DNA of 64,000 nt, taken from assembly GCA_030696345.1 (NCBI GenBank), contig JAUYSK010000022.1, positions 186,001-250,000 on the forward strand, written 5' to 3'. The stretch is from Azonexus sp. Its GTDB lineage: Bacteria; Pseudomonadota; Gammaproteobacteria; Burkholderiales; Rhodocyclaceae. Below the pieces are notes generated by a model, which did not search any database, was not told where the DNA came from, and was given only the letters and a program-made list of their open reading frames with translations. Each line of letters begins with the position of its first letter. Positions within the stretch are counted from its first letter, which is position 1. Below are positions 43,049 to 53,168 of this stretch, in pieces. The translations under genes were made by a program, and so were the position numbers.

Positions 43049-43792
43049 ATGATCTCTCCCCATAGTCCGAGTCAAAATCACCTGCTTGCCGCACTGCCAA
43101 CGGCTGAATTCGAATCCTTGGCCGGGCGTCTCGAATTGGTGCCGATGCGCCTCGGCCAAATGCTCTACGAACCCGGCGGACAGTTGCAGCACGCCTATTT
43201 TCCGACGACCTCCATCGTCTCGCTGCATTACGTCATGGAGTCTGGCGCTACCGCTGAAACAGCCGGCGTTGGTAACGAAGGCATGCTCGGCGTTTCCCTG
43301 TTCATGGGCGGCGATACGACGCCAAGCTCGGCAGTCGTTCAGACGGCTGGCCACGCCTACCGACTGGAGCGACGTTTGCTCAAGCAGGAATTTGACCGTG
43401 GCGGCCTGCTGCAACGCCTATTGCTGCGCTATACCCAGGCGCTCCTGACGCAAATGGCGCAAACCGCAGTCTGCAATCGCCACCACTCGGTGGAGCAGCA
43501 ACTATGCCGCTGGCTGTTGCTGACCCTTGATCGCCTGCCCGGCAATGAACTGGTAATGACTCAGGAACTGGTGGCCAGCATGCTCGGTGTACGGCGTGAA
43601 GGCATCACCGTAGCCGCTGGCGATCTGCAGCGATCGGGTTACATCAGCTACCGCCGGGGGCATATTGCGGTACTCAATCGCGCCGGACTTGAAGCTCAGG
43701 CATGCGAGTGCTATGCCGTGGTCAAAAAGGAATTGAGCCGCCTGTTGTCGGATGTGCGCTATCGCCAGGATAGACCTGCGTTATTGAAGTGA
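43049..43792 (+). CDS. Crp/Fnr-type transcription regulator
   Basis: A 247-residue stand-alone regulator: cNMP-like beta-barrel (about 1-130; RLGQMLYEPGGQLQHAYFPTTSIVSL) and winged helix-turn-helix (about 170-215; TQELVASMLGVRREGITVAAG). No FNR-type cysteine cluster and no complete cAMP pocket are visible. It is a close relative of the first 235 residues of the fusion at 17397, with nearly the same recognition helix (MLGVRREGIT against MLGVRREAVT) and the same C-terminal ACECYAVVK block. Third gene of the operon led by the hybrid kinase. I infer that it binds the 20-bp repeat series. Confidence 0.88.
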   Translation: MISPHSPSQNHLLAALPTAEFESLAGRLELVPMRLGQMLYEPGGQLQHAYFPTTSIVSLHYVMESGATAETAGVGNEGMLGVSLFMGGDTTPSSAVVQTAGHAYRLERRLLKQEFDRGGLLQRLLLRYTQALLTQMAQTAVCNRHHSVEQQLCRWLLLTLDRLPGNELVMTQELVASMLGVRREGITVAAGDLQRSGYISYRRGHIAVLNRAGLEAQACECYAVVKKELSRLLSDVRYRQDRPALLK

Positions 43793-43829
43793 GCTCGAAG
43801 CCAAGCGATCAACGCAAAAAATGCAGTTG

Positions 43830-45476
43830 TCAGGATGACTTTGCAGCGTTTAGCGAACGCAGCAAGGTCGCATACAGCGTAGCTGGATCAAACGGCTTGG
43901 TCAGAAAATCATCCATCCCCGCCTCGAAACATCTTGCCTTGTCTTCGGCAAATGCATTGGCGGTCATTGCTATGATCGGCGTGTGCCGGTATCGAGGAAT
44001 CTCACGGATCTGCTTCGTGGCATCAAGGCCGTTGACGTTCGGCATCTGCATATCCATAAAGATGGCCGTATAGGCAGTCTGTTGCACCATGGCGACGGCT
44101 TCTGCGCCGTCTTTGGCCGTGTCTACAATTAAATCGATAGCCTCCAGCTGTATCTGGGCCACTTCCTGGTTTATTTCATCATCATCGACGACCAGAACCC
44201 GATAACCCCCGTAATCTTTCCGAATCTCCGCTTCTACATCAGCGGTTGCCTTCGGTTGTATGACGGGAACAGCAATGCCTTTTTTCAGTCTGGCAGTGAA
44301 CCAGAAAGTACTGCCAACGCCCAGCGAGCTCACGACGCCTGCTTCACCGCCCATCAGTTCAGCCAGGCGCCGGGTAATCACCAGCCCCAGGCCGGTGCCG
44401 CCAAACTTGCGGGTCATGGAATTGTCGGCCTGCTCAAAAGCTGTGAATAGTCTAAGCACCGTGTCCGGCGGAATTCCAATCCCGGTGTCCTCAACCTCGA
44501 AGCGCACCAGCACCGAATCGCTATTTTCTTCCAGCTTTTTGATTCGCAATATCACATCACCACTTTCGCTGAATTTCACGGCATTCATGGTGTAGTTGAG
44601 CAAAGCCTGCTGGAGCCGGGTGGGGTCACCTGTCAGGTTGGGGGGCAAGGGTTCGGTCTTGATCAGCAGTTTGAGGTTCTTGAACTTGATGCGCTCGGCC
44701 AGGATCGAGCCGACATTGCTCAGCAGGCTGGGAACGATGACCGGAATCTCTTCAAGAATGAACTTGCCAGCTTCAATCTTCGAGATGTCGAGAATGTTGT
44801 TGATGATGACCAACAGGTGCTGGGCGGCAATGTCGATCTTGTCGAGGTGGTCTGCTTGCTTGGGCGTTACGCCCTCATGCCGCAGGATGTTCGCCATGCC
44901 GACGATACCGTTCATTGGTGTGCGAATTTCATGGCTCATATTGGCCAGGAAAGAACTCTTGGCAATATTGGCGGCCTCCGCCTTCGACTTCTCGTTGAGC
45001 AGCTCTGCTGCCCTGAGTTCCTTTTCTTCGGCTTGAACAGCAAGTTCTGCATTCGCGAGGACGAGTTCAGCGGCCCGCCGGGTTTTCTGTTCAGCCTGAA
45101 TGGCCAGTTCCTTGTTCGCGATAACCAGTTCGGCTGCCCGCAGGGCTTTCTGCTCGGCCTGAATGGCCAGTTCCTTGTTTGCGATGACCAGTTCGGCCGC
45201 CCGCAGGGCCTTCAGCTCGGCTTGAATGGCCAGTTCCTTGTTCGCGATGACCAGTTCGGCGGCCTGACGCGCCATCTCCTGGTTTTGAATGGCCAATTCC
45301 TTGTTTGCAATGACGAGGTCGGCGGCCTGGCGGGCAATCTGTTCGTTCTGGATGGCAAATTCCCGGTTTGCGATGACCAGTTCGGCGGCCTGGCGGGCGA
45401 TTCCCTCGTTTTGAATGGCCAGTTCCTTGTTCGCAACAATAAGTGCCGCCAACTTGCTTTCGAGAATTTCAGACAT
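43830..45476 (-). CDS. hybrid histidine kinase with a 7 x 21-residue coiled-coil input
   Basis: A 548-residue cytoplasmic kinase with no membrane helix. Residues 15-161 are seven tandem 21-residue repeats of the type [21 protein letters not shown], a continuous coiled coil. Then come HisKA (His182 in [12 protein letters not shown]), HATPase (about 285-400; [12 protein letters not shown]) and a C-terminal receiver (about 420-540; [29 protein letters not shown]). It has no output domain. It converges with the Crp-type gene, and copy 12 of the 20-bp repeat lies 132 bp upstream of its start. Confidence 0.9.
   Translation of the reverse strand: MSEILESKLAALIVANKELAIQNEGIARQAAELVIANREFAIQNEQIARQAADLVIANKELAIQNQEMARQAAELVIANKELAIQAELKALRAAELVIANKELAIQAEQKALRAAELVIANKELAIQAEQKTRRAAELVLANAELAVQAEEKELRAAELLNEKSKAEAANIAKSSFLANMSHEIRTPMNGIVGMANILRHEGVTPKQADHLDKIDIAAQHLLVIINNILDISKIEAGKFILEEIPVIVPSLLSNVGSILAERIKFKNLKLLIKTEPLPPNLTGDPTRLQQALLNYTMNAVKFSESGDVILRIKKLEENSDSVLVRFEVEDTGIGIPPDTVLRLFTAFEQADNSMTRKFGGTGLGLVITRRLAELMGGEAGVVSSLGVGSTFWFTARLKKGIAVPVIQPKATADVEAEIRKDYGGYRVLVVDDDEINQEVAQIQLEAIDLIVDTAKDGAEAVAMVQQTAYTAIFMDMQMPNVNGLDATKQIREIPRYRHTPIIAMTANAFAEDKARCFEAGMDDFLTKPFDPATLYATLLRSLNAAKSS
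44994..45434 (-). repeat. seven 63-bp tandem coding repeats
   Basis: In-frame 63-bp units encode the 21-residue coil repeat of the kinase (ANKELA at residues 15, 36, 57, 78, 99, 120 and 141). The middle copies are the most alike, suggesting recent copy-number change. Confidence 0.85.
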
Positions 45477-45608
45477 ATCGATGCTCCACTAAATCGCTTC
45501 TTCGTCAGGGGTTTCTGGCAACCAAGCAATCCCTTTGTTTGGCGAGTCGACTTACCCAGGGCTTTGAAGTACGTCGCCGAACGATAGTGACGGGATCTGG
45601 CGAAAAAA

Positions 45609-45628
45609 TTGGTTCGTTACCGCACATA
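45609..45628. promoter_or_regulatory. 20-bp inverted repeat, copy 12
   Basis: TTGGTTCG-TTAC-CGCACATA, upstream of the minus-strand hybrid kinase. Confidence 0.6.
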
Positions 45629-45694
45629 CCTGTGTTGCGGGATTGAGGGCGTATTGGGTGTGATCAAGCGATCAAGCAGGCCGAAATTCGCGGC

Positions 45695-46914
45695 CTATTC
45701 GTGCCGCAATGCTTCGATTGGGTCCATTTGCGCCGCCCGTCGAGCCGGGAAGTAGCCGAAGACGACACCGATGCCGGCTGAAAACAGGAAAGAGAGCAGG
45801 TTGATCGTTGGGTCGAAAAGGTAGGGCACGCCCATCACGTAAGCCAGTCCGATTGATGCGCCGGTGGCAATGACAATGCCGATGATGCCGCCCAGCGCAG
45901 CCAGCACAACCGCCTCGATCAGGAACTGCAGCAGCACTTCGCGTTCCAGCGCGCCAATGGCGAGGCGCAGGCCGATTTCACGGGTGCGTTCGGTAACGCT
46001 GACCAGCATGATGTTCATGATGCCAATGCCACCGACCAGCAGGCTCACCGCCGCCACGGCACCGAGCAGGGTGGTCATCACCTGCGTTGTGCCGGAGAGA
46101 GCTTCGGCCAGTTGTTGGGTGTCGAGGACGTTGAAATTGTCGTCATCGCTGCCGCTCAGCTTGCGGCGTTCGCGCAGCAGTTGCCGCAGGCTGGCTTTCA
46201 GAGGCGCGCTGTCAGCGCCGTCCTGCATGGCGATCAGCAGCGTGGCGACGATTCGGTTGCCGGTGACGCGCCGTTGCAGCGTATGCAGCGGCACCAGCAC
46301 CGTGTCGTCCTGATCGTTGCCCATCGCGCCCTGGCCTTTGGCCGCCAGAATACCGACGACTTCGCAGGAGAATTGCTTGATGCGCAGCTGCTGACCGAGG
46401 CCGAGTGTTCCCGCGGCGCCGCCATAGAGTTCGCGGCGTACCGTTTCGCCGATGATGCAGACAGCCGCGCCGGCCACTTGTTCGGCATCGGAAAACAGTC
46501 GACCGGAGGCGAGTGTCCAGTTGCCGGTCTGGAACCAGGCGTTGGTGCTGCCCGTCACGCTGGTCGCCCAGTTGCGGCCGTTGGCGACGACCGTGGTGCC
46601 AATACGTCCCTCGGGAGCGACGGCGGCAATACCACCGATCTGCGCCATGATGGCCAGCGCGTCTTCCTCCTTGAATGACGGCACGCCGCCACCACCAGCC
46701 CCGCCCGGTCCCTGGCGCTGGCCCGGACGAACCATCAGCAGGTTGCTGCCCAAGCTGGAAATCTTCGTCTGCACGGCCAGCGTCGCGCCATTGCCGAGCG
46801 TCACCATGGTGATCACGGCGCTGACACCAATGACGATACCGAGGATGGTGAGGAAAGAGCGCATCAGGTTGCGGCGAATTGAGCGCAGCGCGAGGAAGAA
46901 TGTATTGAACAGCA

Positions 46915-46915
<1 letters not shown>
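45695..46915 (-). CDS. MacB-type ABC permease (FtsX-like)
   Basis: A 406-residue permease with the MacB layout: first helix (MRSFLTILGIVIGVSAVITMVTLG), a large periplasmic domain (about 45-270), and three C-terminal helices (AVSLLVGGIGIMNIMLVSVTERTREIGLR, core GGIGIMNIMLVSV). Unlike E. coli MacB it lacks a fused ATPase, which is the next gene upstream. It forms a pump with the adaptor and outer-membrane protein of the same operon. Confidence 0.9.
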
Positions 46916-47696
<781 letters not shown>

Positions 47697-47700
<4 letters not shown>

Positions 47701-49037
47701 TTGGTGGCGGCCGATTTCTGGTCAGTGATCACTTGCATACCGGCGACCAGTTCGCCGCTGACAATTTCGGTCATCCGGCCATCGCTGATGCCGGGCATGA
47801 CGGCGACAGAAACGGCGACGTCATCGCGCAGCACCCAGACCTGGCGGGCGGCGGCCGTGCTGGCATTGTCGGCGGCTGATTTTTTGGCGTTGCGTGTCGG
47901 TCCGCGAGGAATCAGGCTGGCAGCGATCCCACTGCTGGCGGCTGGTGCTTCGGCCCGACTGCTAACCGGGCTGAACCGCAGCGCGGTGTTGGGCACCAAT
48001 AGCACATCGCTGCGCTGCTTCGCGGTGATGGTCGCGGTTGCCGTCATGCCGGGGCGCAAGGTCAGGTCGGTGTTGTCCACCCCGAGATAGGTCAGGTAGG
48101 TGACGACGTTGTCGGTGATTGTCGAGCCAAAGGCGACACGGGTGATCTGCGCCGGGTATTGGCGGCTCGGGTAGGCGCTGACGGTGAAAACGGCATTCTG
48201 GCCGACCTTGACCGAGCCGACATCGGCTTCGTCGACATAGACCTGCAGGCGCAGCGCCGACAGATCTTCGGCGACGGAAAACAGGGTCACTGCCTGCAAC
48301 GAGGCGGCAACGGCATTGCCGGGTTCGACACTGCGCGTCAGTACGATGCCATTTGACGGGGCGCGGATCGACGCCTTGTCCAGATTGATCTGGTTGGTGG
48401 AGAGCGTTGCCAGGGCGTTGGCAACGCCAGCCCGGGCGCTCGTCTCGTCGGCCATGGCCCGCTCGTGGGTGGCGCGACCGCTGTCGAGCTCAGCCTTGGA
48501 AGGTACTTTGCCGCCCGACAGACGAGCCACTGCTTCCAGCCTCGCCAGGCTGGCCGTTGATTCCTTGACGGTAGCCACGGTTTGGCCGACCAGAGCTCTG
48601 GCGGCGGCTACTGAGGCGCGCGAACCAAGAATCTGGTCATTCAGTTTGGATGGATCGAGTTCAACCAGAACCTGGCCTTTGGTCAGGCGGTCATTGACGT
48701 CGACATTGACCTTTCGCACCGTGCCCGAGAGTTCGCTGCCGATGTTGATCGTTCGGGTTGGTTGCAAGGTGCCGTTGGCGGTCACGGTCAGGGTCAGATT
48801 GCCGCGTGCCACTGTTTGCGTGCTGTAAATCGGTGCCGCATTGTCGGCCCGGCGGGCCTGCCAGTACCACAGGCCGGCGGCGACCAGGATCAGGAAGAGG
48901 GCGCCAAACCATAGCACCGGCCGCTGGTACCAGATTTGTTGAGTCGGCTCGGCGAGCAGGGTCTTGAGGTCGGCTTCGCCGCCGGGTTCGGGGCTGGCTG
49001 GCGGCGGGGTGGCTGAGGGGGGCGGTGTGCTGCTCAT
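47697..49037 (-). CDS. MacA-type periplasmic adaptor (membrane fusion protein)
   Basis: A 446-residue adaptor: a Pro/Glu-rich N-terminus, one membrane helix (PVLWFGALFLILVAAGLWYW, about 38-58), a barrel-sandwich/lipoyl half-motif (GNLTLTVTANGTLQP; LVELDPSKLNDQI), a helical hairpin (about 130-220) and the second lipoyl half (IRAPSNGIVLTRSVEPGNAV). It links the inner-membrane MacB-type complex to the TolC-like protein of the same operon. Overlaps its neighbours by 4 bp. Confidence 0.92.
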
Positions 49038-50494
49038 GGTCGGGTTGTCCGGGCAGTGTTGTCGGGAGGGAGTGACGTGGAATCGCTTGCTTCAGGCTGC
49101 CAGCCTCCGCCCAGCGCCTTGTACAGACGTACGTGGTCGGCGCTGAGGTCGGCCCCGGCGCTGGCCATGCTGTCCTGGGTGCTGAGCTGGGTGCGCTGGG
49201 TTTCGAGCACGACCTGAAAATCCACCAGGCCGCTGCTGTAACGCTGGCGTGCCAGCAGTGACGCATTGCCCGCAGCTTCGGCGGCGTTCTGCAGGCTAGC
49301 CAGGCGCTCGCGGTCGCCGCGCAGTGCGACCAGTGCATCTTCAACTTCCTGCAGGGCCAGCAGCACGTTGGCCTGGTAAGCGAGAATGGCCTGATCGAGC
49401 GCCGCCTGCTCGGCGCGAACTTGGGCCCGGGCGGCGCCACCATCAAAAATCGGCAGCGAAACGCTGGCCAGCAGCGCACTGACGACCGAAGCGCCATTGG
49501 TCAATGAACTGAGGGCCAAAGCGTTGAGGCCGAGCGAACCACCCAGCGTGAATCTGGGCAGCCGCGCTGCCTGGGCCTGGGAAACGCGGGCCGAAGCGGC
49601 CGTGACCCGATGTTCGGCGGCGCGCACATCGGGGCGTTGGCGCAGCGTTTCGGCTGGCAGGCTCAAGGCCAAATCATCGGCAGCCTGCGGTACGGGGCTG
49701 GCCGGGGCCAGTAGTGTCGACAATGCCGCCGGCGGCTGGCCAGTCAGAACGGCGAGCGCATGGGCGGTCTGCTCGATGCTGGTTTGCAAGGCGGGCAGCA
49801 GGGCGCTGGTCTGTTCCATCGAGGCCCGTGCCTGTTCTGTTTCAAGCGAGGTAACGAGGCCGGCCTGCAAACGCCATTGCGTAATCTGCAGCGTTTCCTG
49901 CTGGCTGGCCAGGTTGTTTCGGGCAATCGCCAGCCGCGCCTGGGCGCTGCGCAGCAGGATGTAGTTGAGCGCGACCTCGGCGGCAATCGACACCTGGATG
50001 TCACCAAGACTGGCTGCGCTGGCTCGGGCCGTGGCCTCGCTGGCACCCAAAGCGCTGCGGTTGACGCCAAAAATATCCAATTCCCAACTAGCGTCGAGGC
50101 CGGCTGAAAACTGGTTGACGGCTTTGTTGTCGCCCGACTTGTTGCGCTGCGCAGCGGCCGAAATGCCTAGCTGCGGGAAAAGTGCAGCTGCCGCGACATC
50201 ACGCAAGGCCCGGGCTTGCCGCAGCGCGCCCTGGGCGCTTTGCACCGTGGTGTTGGTTCGCAGGGACTGGGCGACGAGATCGGCGAGCAGCGGATCGTCG
50301 AACCTCAACCACCATTGAGCCAGGGTGGATGTGCCGCTGCTGGCCGAGACGTCGGTCACCGACCAGGCGGCCGGCACATCGATGGCCTCGTAAGCGGAAC
50401 GTTCCGGGGCGAGCGGGGCACAGGCTTCAAGACCCAGAATCAGGCAAGCAGCCAGGATGCTGATGCCTGTCCGGTGCCCCGAGAAGTTTTTCAC
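49034..50494 (-). CDS. outer-membrane efflux lipoprotein (NodT/TolC family)
   Basis: Start placed at GTG 50494, which gives a lipoprotein signal (ISILAACLILGLEAC); the longer frame to 50635 runs through the previous small gene. 486 residues with two OEP repeats: WWLRFDDPLLADLVAQSL near residue 60 and LRQRPDVRAAEHRVTAASARV near 300 are family hallmarks. It forms the outer-membrane channel of the MacAB-like pump. Together the four genes export an unknown compound, possibly a peptide, siderophore or macrolide-like molecule. Confidence 0.88.
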   Translation of the reverse strand: MKNFSGHRTGISILAACLILGLEACAPLAPERSAYEAIDVPAAWSVTDVSASSGTSTLAQWWLRFDDPLLADLVAQSLRTNTTVQSAQGALRQARALRDVAAAALFPQLGISAAAQRNKSGDNKAVNQFSAGLDASWELDIFGVNRSALGASEATARASAASLGDIQVSIAAEVALNYILLRSAQARLAIARNNLASQQETLQITQWRLQAGLVTSLETEQARASMEQTSALLPALQTSIEQTAHALAVLTGQPPAALSTLLAPASPVPQAADDLALSLPAETLRQRPDVRAAEHRVTAASARVSQAQAARLPRFTLGGSLGLNALALSSLTNGASVVSALLASVSLPIFDGGAARAQVRAEQAALDQAILAYQANVLLALQEVEDALVALRGDRERLASLQNAAEAAGNASLLARQRYSSGLVDFQVVLETQRTQLSTQDSMASAGADLSADHVRLYKALGGGWQPEASDSTSLPPDNTARTTRP

Positions 50495-50501
50495 CGATGG
50501 T

Positions 50502-50690
50502 TCAATAGCGGTTGGGGTTGTTCGGGCGGCGATCCTGGTTATCCCGGACACCGTCATGGTCGCGATCACGATCGACGCGGCCGGGCGGGCCATCACGATC
50601 CCCGGGGTGGCCCCTGTTCGGACCATCATAGACAACGCAACCGGACATCAGGCTGGCAACGGCAATTAGCAATACGGCAAGTTTTTTCAT
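50502..50690 (-). CDS. small Asp/Arg-rich lipoprotein with a thrombospondin type 3-like repeat
   Basis: A 62-residue lipoprotein: signal with lipobox LMSGC (Cys18), then a highly charged tail containing DRDHDGVRDNQDRRPNNPN. This D-x-D-x-D-G-x-x-D-x-x-D pattern is that of a calcium-binding thrombospondin type 3 repeat. It lies 7 bp upstream of the efflux protein start and may be translated with it. Confidence 0.6.
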   Translation of the reverse strand: MKKLAVLLIAVASLMSGCVVYDGPNRGHPGDRDGPPGRVDRDRDHDGVRDNQDRRPNNPNRY

Positions 50691-50751
50691 GGCGTTTTCC
50701 GATCAGAAATTCAAAGGGACTGGTTGCCCGCCTGGGCGGGGTGATCTGCGA

Positions 50752-51180
50752 TCAGCTTGCGGCCAGCTTTGTGGTCAGGGTGGCCTTGATGGTCAGCAGT
50801 TTTGAAAGAGGGCATTCCAGTTTGGCAATGTCGGCAATTCTTTCGAGCGTGGCCTGGTCGGTGCCGGGGATCTCGGCTAACAGATCGAGATGCACTGCCG
50901 TGATGGCAAAGCCGCCGTCGACGTTTTCCAGCGTGACCGATGTTGCGGTCTGGAGGCTTTTTGCTGTCAGATCCTCCTTTTCGAGCAGGGCGGCAAGGGC
51001 CATGGTGAAACAGCCGGCATGGGCGGCGGCAACCAGTTCTTCCGGATTCGTCCCGGGTTCGTCCTCGAAACGGGTGCTGAAGCCATACGGCGTGTTGCTC
51101 AATACGCCGCTATCCGTGGAGAGTGCGCCTTTGCCGTCCTTGAGCTTGCCGGTCCAGGTCGCCGATGCGGTGCGTTTCAT
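50752..51180 (-). CDS. osmC: OsmC-type peroxiredoxin
   Basis: A 142-residue protein from the ATG at 51180 (GGGAGAT upstream). OsmC proteins reduce organic hydroperoxides using two cysteines: here the peroxidatic Cys in AAHAGCFTMALA (about residue 57) and the resolving Cys in KLECPLSKLL (about 122). The N-terminal RTASATWTGKLKDGKG strand and PYGFSTRFEDEPGTNPEEL segment are typical of the OsmC subgroup rather than Ohr. It lies 22 bp after the CHRD gene and probably shares its promoter, which carries two copies of the 20-bp repeat. Confidence 0.9.
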   Translation of the reverse strand: MKRTASATWTGKLKDGKGALSTDSGVLSNTPYGFSTRFEDEPGTNPEELVAAAHAGCFTMALAALLEKEDLTAKSLQTATSVTLENVDGGFAITAVHLDLLAEIPGTDQATLERIADIAKLECPLSKLLTIKATLTTKLAAS

Positions 51181-51202
51181 GTCTATCTCCCGCTGATGTC
51201 GG

Positions 51203-51661
51203 CTAATTGGCCAGCCGCATGGGCTTGCCGAGCAATTGGGCGCGGATCTCGCCGTCCGGGTGTTGTGCGCTATGCACATTCACATACAGGTTGCCGGCGG
51301 AATAGCTCTTGTATTGCGCCTCGCTCAGCGTAGTCCCGGCTGGTACGGCATAGCTTTTGTCGGGTGCGATGCTCAGCGTGATGATTGCCGGGCCATTTTT
51401 CCCCACGGCACCTTCGTGGATGTGCGCCATGCTCGGCACCATGCCGGTCGTCTTGATGCTGCCGATAACGCTGCGGTCAGGCAGCACTGTGATACGTCCG
51501 CTGGCGGTGGCGGCGGTGGCGACAGGCGGCACCTCGGTATTGCCGTTCAGGGTGATCGTCATCGCCAGTTCGGCCTGGAGTGCGCCCGGGGCGACCAGCA
51601 TCAGGAGCAGCGGCACCAGGTGGCTGATCAGGCTTCGGCTGGTGCTTGACGGATGAAACAT
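51203..51661 (-). CDS. exported CHRD domain protein
   Basis: A 152-residue protein with a signal peptide (LVPLLLMLVAPGALQA, cleavage near residue 30) and one CHRD domain (about 33-148): TLNGNTEVPPVATAATASG, MAHIHEGAVGKNGPAI and NLYVNVHSAQHPDGEIRAQL are diagnostic. CHRD domains occur in chordin and in bacterial secreted proteins of unknown function. It is first in a two-gene unit with osmC. Confidence 0.88.
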   Translation of the reverse strand: MFHPSSTSRSLISHLVPLLLMLVAPGALQAELAMTITLNGNTEVPPVATAATASGRITVLPDRSVIGSIKTTGMVPSMAHIHEGAVGKNGPAIITLSIAPDKSYAVPAGTTLSEAQYKSYSAGNLYVNVHSAQHPDGEIRAQLLGKPMRLAN

Positions 51662-51715
51662 GGCGTTCTCCTGACGGTGATTGGAGACCTAAGGTAGGCC
51701 GCTCCGGCGCTCACC

Positions 51716-51735
51716 TCTGTTCGCCATCGCACATA
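51716..51735. promoter_or_regulatory. 20-bp inverted repeat, copy 13
   Basis: TCTGTTCG-CCAT-CGCACATA, in the divergent region between CHRD/osmC and cbpA. Confidence 0.7.
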
Positions 51736-51750
51736 CCGCTGCGGTTTTCT

Positions 51751-51770
51751 TATGTGCGCTGCCGCACCGC
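51751..51770. promoter_or_regulatory. 20-bp inverted repeat, copy 14
   Basis: TATGTGCG-CTGC-CGCACCGC, 35 bp centre-to-centre from copy 13 in the same divergent region. Confidence 0.6.
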
Positions 51771-51895
51771 CTGCGACGTAGCTCACTGGCATGCTTTTCG
51801 GACTTCGACAAGGAGTCTCGAGTATGAAAATGCACAAACATCGTCGCGTTGCGAAGCTGAAAGTGGCTGCGCAACATTTTCCTGATCGCCCCTGA

Positions 51896-52843
51896 ATGGA
51901 ATTCAAGGACTATTACAAGATCATGGGCGTGGCGCGTGATGCCAGCCAGGATGAGATCAAGCGCGCCTATCGCCAGCTGGCCCGGAAATACCATCCCGAT
52001 GTCAGCAAGGCGCCCGATGCAGAAGCCCGCTTCAAGGAGCTCGGCGAAGCCAATGCCGTGCTGAAGGATCTGGAAAAGCGCGCGGCCTACGATCAACTGG
52101 GCAAGGACTGGAAGGCTGGGCAGGATTTCCGTCCGCCACCGGACTGGAACAGCGGTTTCGAATATGCCGGCGATGGGTCCGGCGCTGGCGAGGCCGGTGA
52201 TTTCAGTGACTTTTTTGAATCGCTTTATGGCCGCCATTTCGATAGTGGCGGACGTGGTCGCCCGGACTTTCAGGCCCGCGGCGAGGACCATCACGCCAAG
52301 GTGATGATTGATCTGGAAGACGCCTATACCGGGGCCACCCGCATCATTACTCTGCAGACGCCGAAAGTCGATGCGCAGGGGCGGGTCTCGTTGGCAGCGC
52401 ACAAACTCAATGTGACCATTCCGCTCGGCATCCGGGCCGGCCAGCACATTCGCCTGACCGGGCAGGGCTCGCCGGGGATCGGGCAGGGCAAGCCGGGTGA
52501 TCTGTATCTGGAAATCGGCTTTCATCCACATGCCTGGTATCGGGTCGATCTGCGCGACGTTTATCTCGACCTGGCGGTTGCACCTTGGGAGGCTGCGCTG
52601 GGTGCAATGGTCAAGGCACCGACGCCGGTGGGTGTGGTCGAACTCAAGATTCCAGCGGGCTCGGCCAGTGGCAGCAAGTTGCGGCTGAAAGGCCGGGGAA
52701 TTCCCGGAAGTACGCCGGGTGATTTCTACGCGGTACTGCAGATTTCCCTGCCGCCAGCCGAGGGCGACGTCGAAAAGGCCTTCTACGGCCACATGGCCGA
52801 GCAGTTCAAGGCCTTCAATCCACGCGCCAAATTGGGAGTCTAG
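51896..52843 (+). CDS. cbpA: CbpA-type DnaJ co-chaperone
   Basis: A 315-residue J-protein: J domain (1-70) with the HPD triad in [12 protein letters not shown], a Gly/Phe-containing linker (about 75-125), and two substrate-binding beta-domains, with no zinc-finger domain, as in CbpA (306 residues in E. coli). C-terminal segments such as [19 protein letters not shown] and [13 protein letters not shown] are typical. It works with DnaK under stress or starvation. The modulator CbpM follows by 2 bp. Confidence 0.93.
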   Translation: MEFKDYYKIMGVARDASQDEIKRAYRQLARKYHPDVSKAPDAEARFKELGEANAVLKDLEKRAAYDQLGKDWKAGQDFRPPPDWNSGFEYAGDGSGAGEAGDFSDFFESLYGRHFDSGGRGRPDFQARGEDHHAKVMIDLEDAYTGATRIITLQTPKVDAQGRVSLAAHKLNVTIPLGIRAGQHIRLTGQGSPGIGQGKPGDLYLEIGFHPHAWYRVDLRDVYLDLAVAPWEAALGAMVKAPTPVGVVELKIPAGSASGSKLRLKGRGIPGSTPGDFYAVLQISLPPAEGDVEKAFYGHMAEQFKAFNPRAKLGV

Positions 52844-52845
52844 GC

Positions 52846-53166
52846 ATGGAGAGCGAAAAAATGCTGCCACAACTGAGCGCCATCATTCTCGAAGAACAAA
52901 CGGAACTGACGCTGGCCGAAGTTTGCCGGGCCTGCGCCGTGCGCGCCGAATTCATTGTCGAGCTGGTTGATGAAGGGGTGCTGGCGCCGCTTGGCCGGGA
53001 ACCGCATCGCTGGCGCTTCAGCGGCACTCATCTGCGCCGCGCCACGGTAGCGCTGCGTTTGCAACGTGACCTTGGCATAAATCTGGCCGGTGCCGCACTG
53101 GCGCTGCAATTGCTGGATGAAGTCGAGATTCTGCGAGCCCGGCTCAGAGCCCGGGGAGGAGATTGA
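52846..53166 (+). CDS. cbpM: chaperone modulator CbpM
   Basis: A 106-residue MerR-like helical protein (LTLAEVCRACAVRAEFIVELVDEGVLAP, core VRAEFIVELVDEGVL; then HRWRFSGTHLRRATVALRLQRDLG). CbpM binds the J domain of CbpA and blocks its interaction with DnaK. Size and immediate position after cbpA match the E. coli pair. Another ATG lies five codons downstream, but the first has the better spacing. Confidence 0.88.
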   Translation: MESEKMLPQLSAIILEEQTELTLAEVCRACAVRAEFIVELVDEGVLAPLGREPHRWRFSGTHLRRATVALRLQRDLGINLAGAALALQLLDEVEILRARLRARGGD

Positions 53167-53168
53167 TC

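Noticed and set aside
42164..43414. 416-codon open frame on the minus strand
   Set aside because: It is antisense to the response regulator and Crp-type genes, which carry clear domains.
44994..45434. 63-bp repeats considered as a non-coding minisatellite or CRISPR
   Set aside because: They keep the reading frame, encode exact three-heptad coil units and have no unique spacers.
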